NCBI GenBank assembly: GCA_015143295.1
Contig: CM026568.1
Span: 20,156,607 to 20,220,606, forward strand
Reading direction: 5' to 3'
DNA length: 64,000 nucleotides
Source of the DNA: Tetracentron sinense
Taxonomy: Eukaryota > Streptophyta > Magnoliopsida > Trochodendrales > Trochodendraceae
Shown in pieces: positions 44,231-54,900 of this stretch (the stretch's first letter is position 1; each line of letters opens with the position of its first letter). Under the pieces are notes generated by a model. The model was not told the origin of the DNA. It ran no database searches and saw nothing but the letters and a program-made list of their open reading frames with translations. Made by a program: the position numbers and the translations under genes.

Positions 44231-44248
44231 CTCCCACCGGGCGTGCCA
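44231..44248 (-). promoter_or_regulatory. tRNA primer-binding site of the Tat element
   Basis: On the minus strand, six bases after the 5' LTR, the sequence is TGGCACGCCCGGTGGGAG. It begins TGG, complementary to a tRNA CCA end, and is in the standard primer position. I cannot name the tRNA with confidence. Confidence 0.75.
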
Positions 44249-44254
44249 AAAATT

Positions 44255-45222
44255 TGTCGACACAAAATTTCGTGGACGAAATAATGATGAACAAAATATT
44301 TTATTTATTTTCAGTTTGGTACAACTCTCAAGAAATCCTCTGATTAACAATCAGAAATTTCTAAAGTAAAAGATGAGGGCCGAGGCGTGATCTCGATTTT
44401 CTTTGAAGGTGTTGATGTAGTTTTTTCTTTCTTCCGGGCTTCGCGCTTAATCGGCTAGAAAGTGATTTTGGAGGAGAACTGGCTTCTTTGCAGCTTTGTC
44501 TTCTCCGGAATGATTTGATTTCTTTTCTTTGAAGGCTAGAGAATGCTTCTGAGTTCTCTTCTTTGACTTCTTCTGAATTTCTCTCTCTGAATTTCTGAAT
44601 CTCTAAATCTCTAGCTTTGGCTCTTATTTATAGACTTTTAGAGATAAGGATCTCAAGAATCCTACTCCATCTAGTGGTTTAAAGGATTTAAGAGATCTTA
44701 ATAAGGCTTATCCATTTAGAGATAAGGATTTCAAGAGTCCCACTTTATTTAGTAGTTTAAGGGATTTAAGAGATCTTGATAAGACTTATCCATTTAGAGA
44801 TAAGGATTTCAAGAGTCCCACTCTATTTAGTAGTTTAAGGGATTTAAGAGATCTTGATAAGACTTATCCATTTAGAGATAAGGATTTCAAGAGTCCCACT
44901 CTATTTAGTAGTTTAAGGGACTTAGGAGGCTTTCATGGGCCCCACCCATCTTCTTGGGTATTGAGTCCATAATCAGTTTTTTTTTTGTTGTGTTGACGGA
45001 TCGATCCATTTATCGAGTGTGTGACCCATTTAGATTTGGACTTGGGTTTTGGGTTTATGGGCTTTCTACTTCGTGCCCAGACCCGAGCCGTAGGAGGCCC
45101 ATGCCTTGTCATTAGGCCAAATTTAAATGTATAGGGCTTTAAAAATGATTTTAGGCTCTTTATACAATTTTGCGGGTGTGTAGGGACCTTTGTGTAAAAT
45201 TGATAAATTTTAGGGTTCTACA
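44255..45222 (-). repeat. 5' LTR of the Tat element
   Basis: Same length as the other LTR with two substitutions seen. It should drive minus-strand transcription: CTATAAATAAGAG at about 44,622-44,634 (minus strand) is a good TATA box, followed by a GA-rich leader. The 78-bp repeats (about 44,640-44,925) lie upstream of the TATA box in the transcription direction, where enhancer-like U3 repeats are usually found. Confidence 0.95.
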
Positions 45223-48100
45223 GCAGGTTGACATGTGAATACACTCTGATGATCAAGTCAATAACGGGATGATAAGAGGGATAGAAAGAAGAGAAAGAGA
45301 CAGTAGTTTTAGGGTTTGGAAGAAGAGAAACTTAATGTGCTTGAGTGCATGAGGATGTGGATCATTTATTTGTTCCTTAACTCTGTATTTATAAGAAACT
45401 GATTTAGGGTTAGCTAGTTATCTTCCCGCCTCTGTTTCTTTTCGGAATAGAAGTTTTTTTCTTCACGTAATATCTTGCTAGCAGGGAGATAGATTCGGTT
45501 TCCTCTTTGCATGGGAGATTGCCTTGATTGAGTTCATGATCTTTCGCAATCAAATTGATATGCAGAACTATATAATCAATCCAGTGATTCTTGGTATCTT
45601 CTACTATGGACTTTCTGAGCTGGGGTCGGGTCGAGAATACATACTCCGATGTGTTCCTAGCCTCGGGTACGCAACGGAGGTCGGGGTCGGGTTGATCAAT
45701 CAGAACATGAGTCTTGATGTAATCAGGACCGTTGATACTAACAACTGTTATATGTGTGTCTTTACGTTTTCTACCCTTACAATACCTACTATTGATAGTT
45801 TTCAATCGGTTTCCTTTTGGTATATAATACTCCCTCGTACAATAATTCCAATATCATAAACCCCATAGACCGATATTAAGCAATGCAAAATGAGTTGGGA
45901 TCATATTCAATTGCATTATATTTGCAAGAGTTCAATCGTAATCACAGGTCAACACGTCGTTTTAAATTGTATTAATTGTGATTAAAATTGCCTGGCCTTT
46001 GGATTCAACAATCTAACCTTAGGAATTAAAAACTTTTTAGCCCTTGTTAAAAGGGCAATTATAAAGAAGCACTGCGAGTGAGATTAAACTCTCCCGAATT
46101 CAAACGCAATTAGATAAGATCCAGAATCATGCAAACCCCAACAACGTCACCCCTACAACTATTAATCGGTCATAAATTCTTTATGAATAGTCAAAAGACT
46201 CAAAACAATCTGAATGTCCTATTGGGGCTAGCGCTTTAGGACTAACCTTGCAGTCACATTGTAGGGTTGTAAACGGATTTTACCTATATAATGTAATTAA
46301 AATTCCTAATAAAAATTTGATTAGATTAATATTATTATATTTAATAAAAATCATTTTAAATAGTATTATGAAATATCTCCAAACGTTATATAGTAATAAT
46401 AAATTATTATTATTATTAGGATTTAACTTCTTGCACAGTTTCCATTTAGCGGAATGTATGCGCCTCTACAAGCCACACATGTCCTTTTCGGCACCCACTA
46501 ATTGTGATTAAGATTTACTCATCCCTAAAATTTATTTATTTAATCTTGATTCTTAAAAAAATTTAAAAACGTAAATTGACCTTCATTTAATTAAGCTTAG
46601 CGTTCCTTGAGAGGAACGTGCATAGAAAGAATCACAGGCCACGTCCCAAATTATTCAAAAAATATTTAACTTATTGCCGCATTTGACTATGTAGTCAAAT
46701 ATACGGCCCTCATTGGTCAATCCTCCCTTTTTAACGCCCATTAACTATGGTTAAGGTTTACTCACTTTTAAGATTAATCAATGATTTTGAAAAAGAAAAA
46801 AATAAAAATATTAATCTTAATTTTCTTAAGCTTAACCATATAAAGGGGTGTTAAAAGGGAATATGCGGACACGATATTTGACTACATAATCAAATAGTTG
46901 GTGGGCTAATCAATGCCCTTATTATTATTATTTTAGGGAAATGGAAATAGACCGCGCTCCAAGCTGATCGTTCGATCTTGTCCATCCCCTCCTTTTTAAC
47001 ACCCATTAATTGTGGTTTAGATTCACACATTCGTAGGATTCATCTATCCAACCTTGGTTTTTTTTTTAAAAGCAAATATTAATCATAATTTAATTAGGAA
47101 ACCAAATCCTCTACAATGGTAACCAAATTTGGCAAATCCGGTTATCACCCCCTGAAATCACTACGTGTCCCTTTTGACACCCCCTTAATTGTGGTTAAGA
47201 TTTGCCCACCCTAGGGTTCACCCACCCAAGGTGGGTGAATGGGCGAATCTTAACCACAATTAAGGGATATCAAAAGGGACAAATGGCGACCTCGGGATAA
47301 TAACTAGATTTGCCAACTCTGGTTATCACCGTAGAGGATTTGGTCTCTTTATTTTAACTTAACCATGGTTTAAAAAAATGGTTAAAAAGGACGGGGGAAA
47401 TTACGGTCAGCTAAGAGCTAAGAAGGGGAGCAACTCTTAGTATTACTACTAGTAGCATCGCACGTGAGAAAGAGAGGGGAAGGGGAGAGAGACTGGAAAG
47501 AGAGACTTTAGTGAGAAAATTTTAACTTAAAAAGATGGAGTAGTGAGTTGAAACTTCCTCATAACGCATGTCCCTATTTTTTCTTTTGAAAAGTAATTAC
47601 AACAGAGAGAGGGTGTGTCTCTTCATTGAGAGATCAATGAGAGATAATGAGAGAAGATAAAGATTTGAGAGAATGGTGGAGATATTGAGGGATTAATGTT
47701 AGTTATAGTTGATATTACTTTAATACCCTATTAACTTTTCTCATGTAAAATAAGATAATATAATATCTTAATTTTTTATATATATTGAGTTACGGGCAAA
47801 AAATTCTCCCTTATCCATATAAAATTGAGACTAATAGAAATATTAGAAAAAATCAATCAACTTATCCAGCTTCTCTGGATCATTATAATTAAAGATTATT
47901 AGGTAATTGAATCAAATTTTAATCCATCGCTATGGATACAAATCCAATTGGATTATAATCGAACTTGAGATTTCAGATCCTCATCTATCCGGATCTATAA
48001 TTAATCTAAATCGGATCCTGATCCGGATCCGGATTTGGATATTGATCAGCCATTGACAGCGCTACAGAAACGCGTGCTTTCTTCAAAAACCAGTAGAAGA
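45223..48100. other. Repeat-rich intergenic region right of the Tat element
   Basis: On the minus strand TATAAATACAG (45,383-45,393) followed by a pyrimidine-rich leader resembles a promoter pointing into the retrotransposon. A 131-codon minus-strand frame at 45,410-45,805 is unrecognised and I do not call it a gene. From 45,890 to 47,350 there are repeated, diverged copies of the fold-back core (GTCCxTTTTAACxCCCATTAAxTRTGGTTAAG...ACTCA), at about 45,945, 46,480, 46,730, 46,985 and 47,160. Positions 47,940-48,060 are rich in GGATCCGGATTTGGAT, a motif family also seen near 56,450 and 62,050. Confidence 0.5.
47101..47344. mobile_element. Fold-back MITE with ACCAAATCCTCTAC termini
   Basis: Left ACCAAATCCTCTACAATGGT pairs with right ACCGTAGAGGATTTGGT, and pairing continues through GGTTATCACC, TGTCCCTTTTGA and TTAATTGTGGTTAAGAT to a short loop at the GGGTTCACCCACCC / GGTGGGTGAA centre. 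The AAATCCTCTAC terminus is shared with the small element at 55,414. Confidence 0.8.
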
Positions 48101-48214
48101 GAGTGACGGAGATGTTTGGGCGACAATACGCAAGTGGAAAAACAAGTAATTTCGTCAGCCGAACCAAAAACAGCTCCTCATCAAGAAAGGGGTTGGGAGA
48201 GAGTTGGTTTTAAT

Positions 48215-48216
48215 TA

Positions 48217-48254
<38 letters not shown>
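48215..48254 (+). promoter_or_regulatory. Probable RBOH core promoter: TATA box and CT tract
   Basis: TATAAAAA at 48,215-48,222 is followed immediately by an uninterrupted (CT)16 tract to 48,254. CT-rich Y-patches downstream of TATA are typical around plant transcription starts. The leader to the ATG at 48,973 would be about 700 nt and includes a small upstream ORF starting at 48,626. Confidence 0.55.
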
Positions 48255-48261
<7 letters not shown>

Positions 48262-48625
48262 TAAACATTTCGTGCATTTCTTTCTAAACTCTACCTGCTC
48301 TCCCTTCACCTTCTCCCCTACTCTCCCCACTTCTAACAAAAACCTCCTCTTCTATTTCTTATTATCTTCTTTTTATATCTTCTATAATATACCAAATCAA
48401 CAGATATTCCTTCTTTCTTAGTGTAATTTCTTTTGGATTTTTCTCAAACTCCACTGTTCTTTCTGGGTAAGACGCACAGCAATTTCCTTCTTCCAGAAAA
48501 GAAAAAAAATTCGAGTTCTTGTCTCTGAAAAGTCTTTTCTTTTTCGTCTCTGGAGAAGAAAACTCATTACTTAATTTCTTCTTTTTTCCAAAATCTGACG
48601 TGCAATTGGAAAAGCTTGAGTACCC

Positions 48626-48697
48626 ATGAATAAAAATCATTTTTTTTTCATTTCTCTGAGAATAGAATCCCCACCATTGCTCCCGAAAGATTTCTGA
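48626..48697 (+). promoter_or_regulatory. Upstream ORF in the RBOH leader, 23 codons
   Basis: ATG at 48,626 opens MNKNHFFFISLRIESPPLLP plus three residues and stops at TGA 48,695-48,697, ahead of the RBOH start codon. If this stretch is part of the mature leader it could reduce translation of the main frame. Whether it is transcribed is not known. Confidence 0.35.
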
Positions 48698-48972
48698 AAC
48701 AAGCTCCATTACCCATTTACCATTAGCAAAAAAAAAGTTTTCTCTTCTTCAAACCCCAAGCATCTGAAAATCTGATTTTTTTTTTTTTTTTTGCTGAAAA
48801 CCGAGTAAAAGGAAAACCAGCGTTTGCTTCTCCCTCTACAGCATTTTACGGAATTTATAAGAAAAAGTAGAATACCTATCACTGAAATCGTAGTTTCTTA
48901 CCTCTGAGTCTCTACTAGTTAAGAAATTCTCACGTTTATTTTTTCTTCAAAGATTTGGCAAGAAACCCATCA

Positions 48973-51900
48973 ATGGAAACGCAAATGGACTTCCAAACAG
49001 CCCTTCAGTCCTCTTCATCTTCTTCTTCTTCTTACATTGATAATGCTAGAATCGTTCCTCTTCCCTTCTCTCCTACCCAGAACTGGCCCGTCGCCGGATA
49101 CCACATTTTGTCGCCGGAAAACAAATCACAGCATGCCGGGAATCGCCACCATTTGAAGGAAAATGGTGTTGCATCAGTCACCGGCCGAGCAATCGAAGGG
49201 ATGAGATTCATTGACCGTGTGGCAAGCGAACGGATGGAATGGAAGGACGTCGAGGAGCGGTTCAACCACCTGGCGTCAACTAATAGCGGTCCGGTTCCGT
49301 TCGTGAACCGGTCTGATTTCGCTTACTGCATTGGTGAGAAAACAGGATGTATTTATTTTAAGTAAATAAAATTTCTAAAATACGCCAATGGTGCGTCCTA
49401 TTATCCTATACGTATAACTTTTTTTTTCCCCTATATATGAAATTCCTATGGAGTTCACCGTTGTCTTGTCTTTTGTGCCTCAATCGGAGATTCAGAAAAG
49501 ACCATGATGCGATTGGACAGATGGCACAACACTGTCACTGCTAGAGGAATTTCCTCCGGCACTTTCAGAGGAAATCCGTAGTCTTTTCCATTTCTTCACT
49601 ATTTGCTGGTCGTTGCTAAAGTAAACCGGTTGAGAAATGGGTGGAATCGACCACACAGAGCTCCCTTAGCTAACTGCGCACAAAAAACTACAGTGCGACG
49701 GGGTCTCAGGCGATTGATCATAGCCTTACAGACCTACACGGCTACCCCCTAGTTTGGACCATCCCAATATCATTTTTTCTTGTCACACACACACTGTCAA
49801 GTTCCTACGGCCCATGTTAGCGAATTCATAATATAAAGCAACATATTTTTTTTTTTATTTTGCAAACATTTTTTTTCTCTATAAGTTAGAGTGTAAATTT
49901 CTCTTCATTTTTATGTTTATTTACATTTGTAACATTCTACATATAACTATTAATTTTCACTGGAGCCAGTTTTTTTTTCCTTTTATTTCAGGGATGAAGG
50001 AAACACCAGAATTCGCGGATGAGCTTCTGGGAGCACTAAAATGTGGAAGAGATCGACAGTTTGAAATCACAAAAACCAAACTTCAGGAATATTGGTGTCG
50101 CATAACAGACCCCAGTTTCGATTCAAGAATACGGATTTTCTTTGATCTGTAAGTATTATTTTTCTTTATTTAAGTGCTAAATTTACATTTATGATGGAAC
50201 AATATTCATGTTGCCCACTTCAAATAATTGGAATTAGACGCTAATATTAAAGAAGAAGATATTAAGCAAATTATATACTATCCTATTGAATTTAAAATTA
50301 CAAATTCTTAGATTCCCCTTTTAATATTAATTTTGGATAATGAGTAACCATTATTTTTTCAGGTGTGATAGAAATATGGATGGAAAAATTAGTGAGATGG
50401 AAATCAAGCAGGTTCTTACAAGGCTCCTAATTATACAATTTACTCCAACTTTAGTTTCATATTATCTCAATATTTTAGATTGTCATTTTATGTGGATTTA
50501 TTGTAATTTATGTTAAATTTCAGGTTATTCTGTTGAGTGCTTCGACAAATAAGCTATCCATGACGCACGAGGAAGCAGAAGGATATGCTGCCTTAATCAT
50601 GGAAGAGCTCGACGCGGAAAACAAAGGCTTTATTGAGGTACACAGAAAATCTCTATGTTTCAATAAATAACTAAAACGCCCTGCTTCTGGTTTTTGATAT
50701 AATCCGAATGAAAATAGGAGGTCAAATATGTTTTTCTTAACCCCAAGGCCGAGGGACGAACCGTAAAACCCCGGAGGTCCCGAAGTAAATTCTTAGGCTC
50801 CCTTTAATATCGGTTGTATGGGATGAGGGTAATCTCTATGCAACACGTGGGACTAATACGAGTCTTTAACGTTCAGGATATTCATATTTATAAAAAAAAT
50901 GTTCAAATGCTAACTTTCTAAAATTTCCCATGAAATTATCTAAGTAAAAGACAAAAACACCCTCTTAATTTTATCTCTCTTTCAAAATCGCAGCTATCCC
51001 AACTAGAGACTCTCTTCAAGGGAGACTTATCGAGGGCCAGGGGCACCCCTTCAATTGACCAAGTTCCGGCGACACCCATTGCGAACTACGGTGACCAATA
51101 TCGAGAACCTATGTCGCCGATTGAAATCCTATTTCGAACTTACTGGCGACGTGCATGGATCGTCGTGTGTTGGTTGATAGTATGTTTCACATTATTCACA
51201 TGGAAATTCATGCAGTATCGTCGCCGGAATGCCTTCGAGGTCATGGGCTTCTGCATATGTACTGCTAAGGGAGCTGCAGAGACCCTTAAGTTCAATATGG
51301 CTCTTATTCTCCTCCCAGTTTGCCGGAATACAATAACGTGGCTTCGCGAGAACCGCCGGATAAACTCAGTTATTCCATTCAATGACAATATCAACTTCCA
51401 CAAGGTAATGCTCATCTATATATAAGTCAAGGCTATTTTTCTTCCAAATAAAAGCCATCGAGGGTGCTTTTGGAATTTCACTAGCTTTTGATATTTCTCT
51501 TCAAGAAATGCTAGCCCTAATAGCAAAGTTTCAAACCCTCACTGTAGAAAGCCATTGAGGATATTTTTGGAATTTCACTAGCTTTCGATATTTCCCTTCA
51601 AAAAATGCTAGCCCTAATAGCAAAATAAGTTTCAAACCCTCACTTTAATCACAACATGTGTTGCTCATTTTACCTATTACCTTTAGAACCCATTGAGACC
51701 ATAACTTCATCTTTTGAAAAAAAAAATTGGTTTCTTAACTAGGGGTAGCAATGATACGTGTTGCACCCATAGTGAAAGTTGGAAAACAATTTGAATTTTG
51801 CTATTTGGACTAACACTACTCTTTTCCTTCTCTTGGTATTTTACATATAATTTTCCTAGTGTAGCTGATTGCAGGGGGGATTGTGGTAGGTGTGATCCTC

Positions 51901-54900
51901 CACGGGGGCACGCACCTCACGTGTGATTTTCCGAGGATAAGCGGCTGTGATCGTTCAATCTTCCGGCGCACAATTGCCGCCCACTTCCATAACCATCAAC
52001 CATCATATATGGAGATATTGGCAACAACAGAGGTCGCTACGGGCATTGCAATGGTTATTCTAATGGCCATTGCATTTGCTCTGGCAACACAATTGCCACG
52101 GCGCCGCCCAACGTCGCTGCCGAGATCCCTGCATCGGGTTACCGGATTCAATACCTTTTGGTATTCGCACCACCTGTTCATCCTCGTATATGCATTGCTC
52201 ATTGTGCACTCCATGTTCCTCTTCCTAACTAACGACGTAAGAGAAAAAACGGTGAGTGTTATGCATTTTATGGAAATTATGGGTTTTTATGTTTTGATGT
52301 GAATTTACACGGTTCTCCCCGCTTTGTCGAGCAATAACAGGCCTATCCATCGTTATTAACTACTGGTGCAATACCTGTTATTGTTCTATATTCGTAACTG
52401 ACCAAACTAGCCTTCAACTCTTGTTACCCTGACATTTATATCCTCTACCTTAGAAGTGGTTATCCAGCATACAATAACCTTGCAATTTTAAGAGCTAATT
52501 AGAATCAAATTCAGGAATAAAAACTATCATTTTCTTTCTCACATTTTCTTCTTATATTAAAACTCACTGTGGCAGACATGGATGTATATCGCCATCCCGG
52601 TTCTATTATATGCTGGGGAGCGCATCGTTCGGGCTATAAGATCAGGGTCCTACGACGTTGAAGTTCTTAAGGTGTATATCTTAATTTCTCGAGAAATAAT
52701 TGTGATATGAAAATGTATAAATGAGAATTGTCAACTGCAATTAAAAAAAAATGAGATATATTTTTTATATTAATTTCAAATCATTGATGATTCCTTTCTT
52801 AATTTACAGGCGACAATTTATCCCGGAAAAGTTATATCCCTCAAATTGAGCAAACCTGTGGGATTTACGTATCGGAGTGGGATGTATATATTCCTTCAGT
52901 GCCCTCAAATTTCTCCATTTGAATGGTAATGTTTCATTATTTTCAATGGCTTTTTTTTTTTTTTAATTACGGATTTAAAGATTTTTCTTGTGAAATTCTA
53001 AGAGGGTATAAGCTAACCTTCACCTTTAGCCGAAATACTCATTTGCCAGAATACCCTTCTTCGCCACCCTTAAAATGACCAAATTACCCTTCTAATGTAC
53101 TCTAATTTCTCTTTATTTTCTTTTACTGGTAAGCGGTAACACTATCCAAAAAAACCAAATTTACCCTTATATTAAAATACAAAAGTCCACCCCTTATTTT
53201 TCTCAAGATCCAAATAGCCTTCTATTTTTCATTTTTTTTATTTTAATTTCAGGCACCCATTTTCCTTAACTTCAGCACCCGAAGATGACCATCTGAGCTT
53301 GCATATTAGAACACTGGGGGACTGGAGCTATCAGATTTATAGTCATTTCCAAGAGGTAAATGAAAAAATGGAAAAAGCTCAAGAATTTCAACTTAAGTAT
53401 GCATTTTTTCTGTGAATTATATACAATTAAATGTGGGTGGAAACAGGCAATAGTCTCCCAGAATTCGGAGTTTCCGAAAATATACATCGATGGACCATAT
53501 GGTGCAGCTTCTCAAGATCATGTCAAGTACGATATCGTTGTTCTAATCGGGCTTGGTATAGGAGCCACTCCTTTCATCAGCATCCTCAAAGATATCGTCC
53601 ATGCTCCACAAAACCCACAAACTGATTATGTAAATTTCCAGGTTTTGATATTTCCTTGAAACTTTCTGAATTTTTATTTAAATTTTTTTATGGGGGGAGA
53701 GGAGAGGGGTAATTTGTTGATATCAGGGTTATTTTTGTCATTTGGAAAGGTTGATGGTGGAGAATCTGGCAGTACAAAGGGCCCATCAAAGGCATACTTA
53801 TATTGGGTTACAAGAGAACATGGCTCCTTTGACTGGTTTAGAGATGTCATGAAGGAAATCTCACAAACAAACCAAAAGCAGGTAAAAAATGACGAAAATG
53901 CTTGAAAATTTTGTTTTTATCCATAATAATCGTATATTAGAAGAAGAAGAAAAAAAAATTTATTTAAATTCCTAGTTTCTTTGGGTGCACTAATATTTTC
54001 TAGATAATCTGATATATTTCTAACTAATTCTCAGGCAGTGATAGAGATGCACAACTTCCTTACTAGTGTTTATCAAGACGGGGACGCAAGATCGGTACTG
54101 ATAAGCGCTATTCAAGCTTTACATCTAGCAAAGAATGGCTTTGACATTGTCTCAAGGACTCCGGTAAGTTTCCAAACATGTCGTCGGATTCTGGTTAGTA
54201 TGGCCAGAATAAGCATACAATGCAAAATCCAGTATGCGGCCTTCTAGTTCAAGCTAGCTTAAATTGGTATTAAGGTATTATAAATTGTCATCAGAGTAGA
54301 GTTCGGAAATTATTCGTCTAAGGGAAGATTTTGGCAAAATACAGAAATAAATCTTTAAAATATCAGACAAATATAAAATAATATTACTAATTATAAACAA
54401 AAATATTTCATATATTAAATAAATATTCAGGATTTTGTCAAAAAAATCATAAATAATTCATGTTTTATTAAAATGAAAAAATCACTTATTATTCAAGACT
54501 TTGTAAAAAAAAAAATAAGATAACTTTGTTATTATGGTCACCAGTGGTGCACATTAGCAAGACCAACTGATCAATCATCATGTTCATGAGATTTGTGAGC
54601 TCATTGGTCAAGAGTCATCATGTTTCATGAGATTTGTGAGCTCATTGGTCAAATGTGGCACTCAGACACATGTCAGTGAGACTACTGACTCCCACTAACT
54701 TGTGCCATGGGAGCCATGATCATAGCTGCCGCACTATCTTGCACCACTGGTTGTTTATGTGCACAAGTACTGGCCTATTGTCAATGAGACCTATTTGTAT
54801 TATTAAGGTTATTTCTTAACTAATTAATCGGCTTTTTAGGTGCGGACACATTTTGCGCGACCTAACTGGTTTAGGGTCTTCTCAAATTTGGCTAGCAGAC

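Larger units (their letters stand above)
34880..45222 (-). mobile_element. Complete Ty3/gypsy (Tat-type) LTR retrotransposon
   Basis: The element is 10,343 bp, transcribed on the minus strand, with two 968-bp LTRs beginning TGTCGACAC and ending GGTTCTACA, and a GCAGG target duplication. Order from its 5' end: LTR, primer-binding site, gag with protease, reverse transcriptase, RNase H, a second archaeal-type RNase H, integrase, tandem repeat, polypurine tract, LTR. The second RNase H, the CX2HX4HX4C knuckle and the DCGS protease motif point to the Tat lineage. By eye the LTRs differ at only two positions (near 35,633 and 35,802 against 45,005 and 45,175), so insertion is recent. The only visible coding interruption is one in-frame TGA between the two open blocks. 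Confidence 0.95.

Noticed and set aside
36887..44350. Many shorter open frames on both strands across the Tat element
   Set aside because: They overlap the two large gag and pol frames and have no independent motifs.
45410..45805. 131-codon minus-strand frame as a gene
   Set aside because: No recognisable motif, no convincing start context or splice partners, and it lies in a repeat-rich region.
52810..53355. Possible frameshift between RBOH exons 8 and 9
   Set aside because: Recounting the acceptor (AG at 53,251-53,252) gives a 103-nt exon and restores phase; the gene reads through intact.
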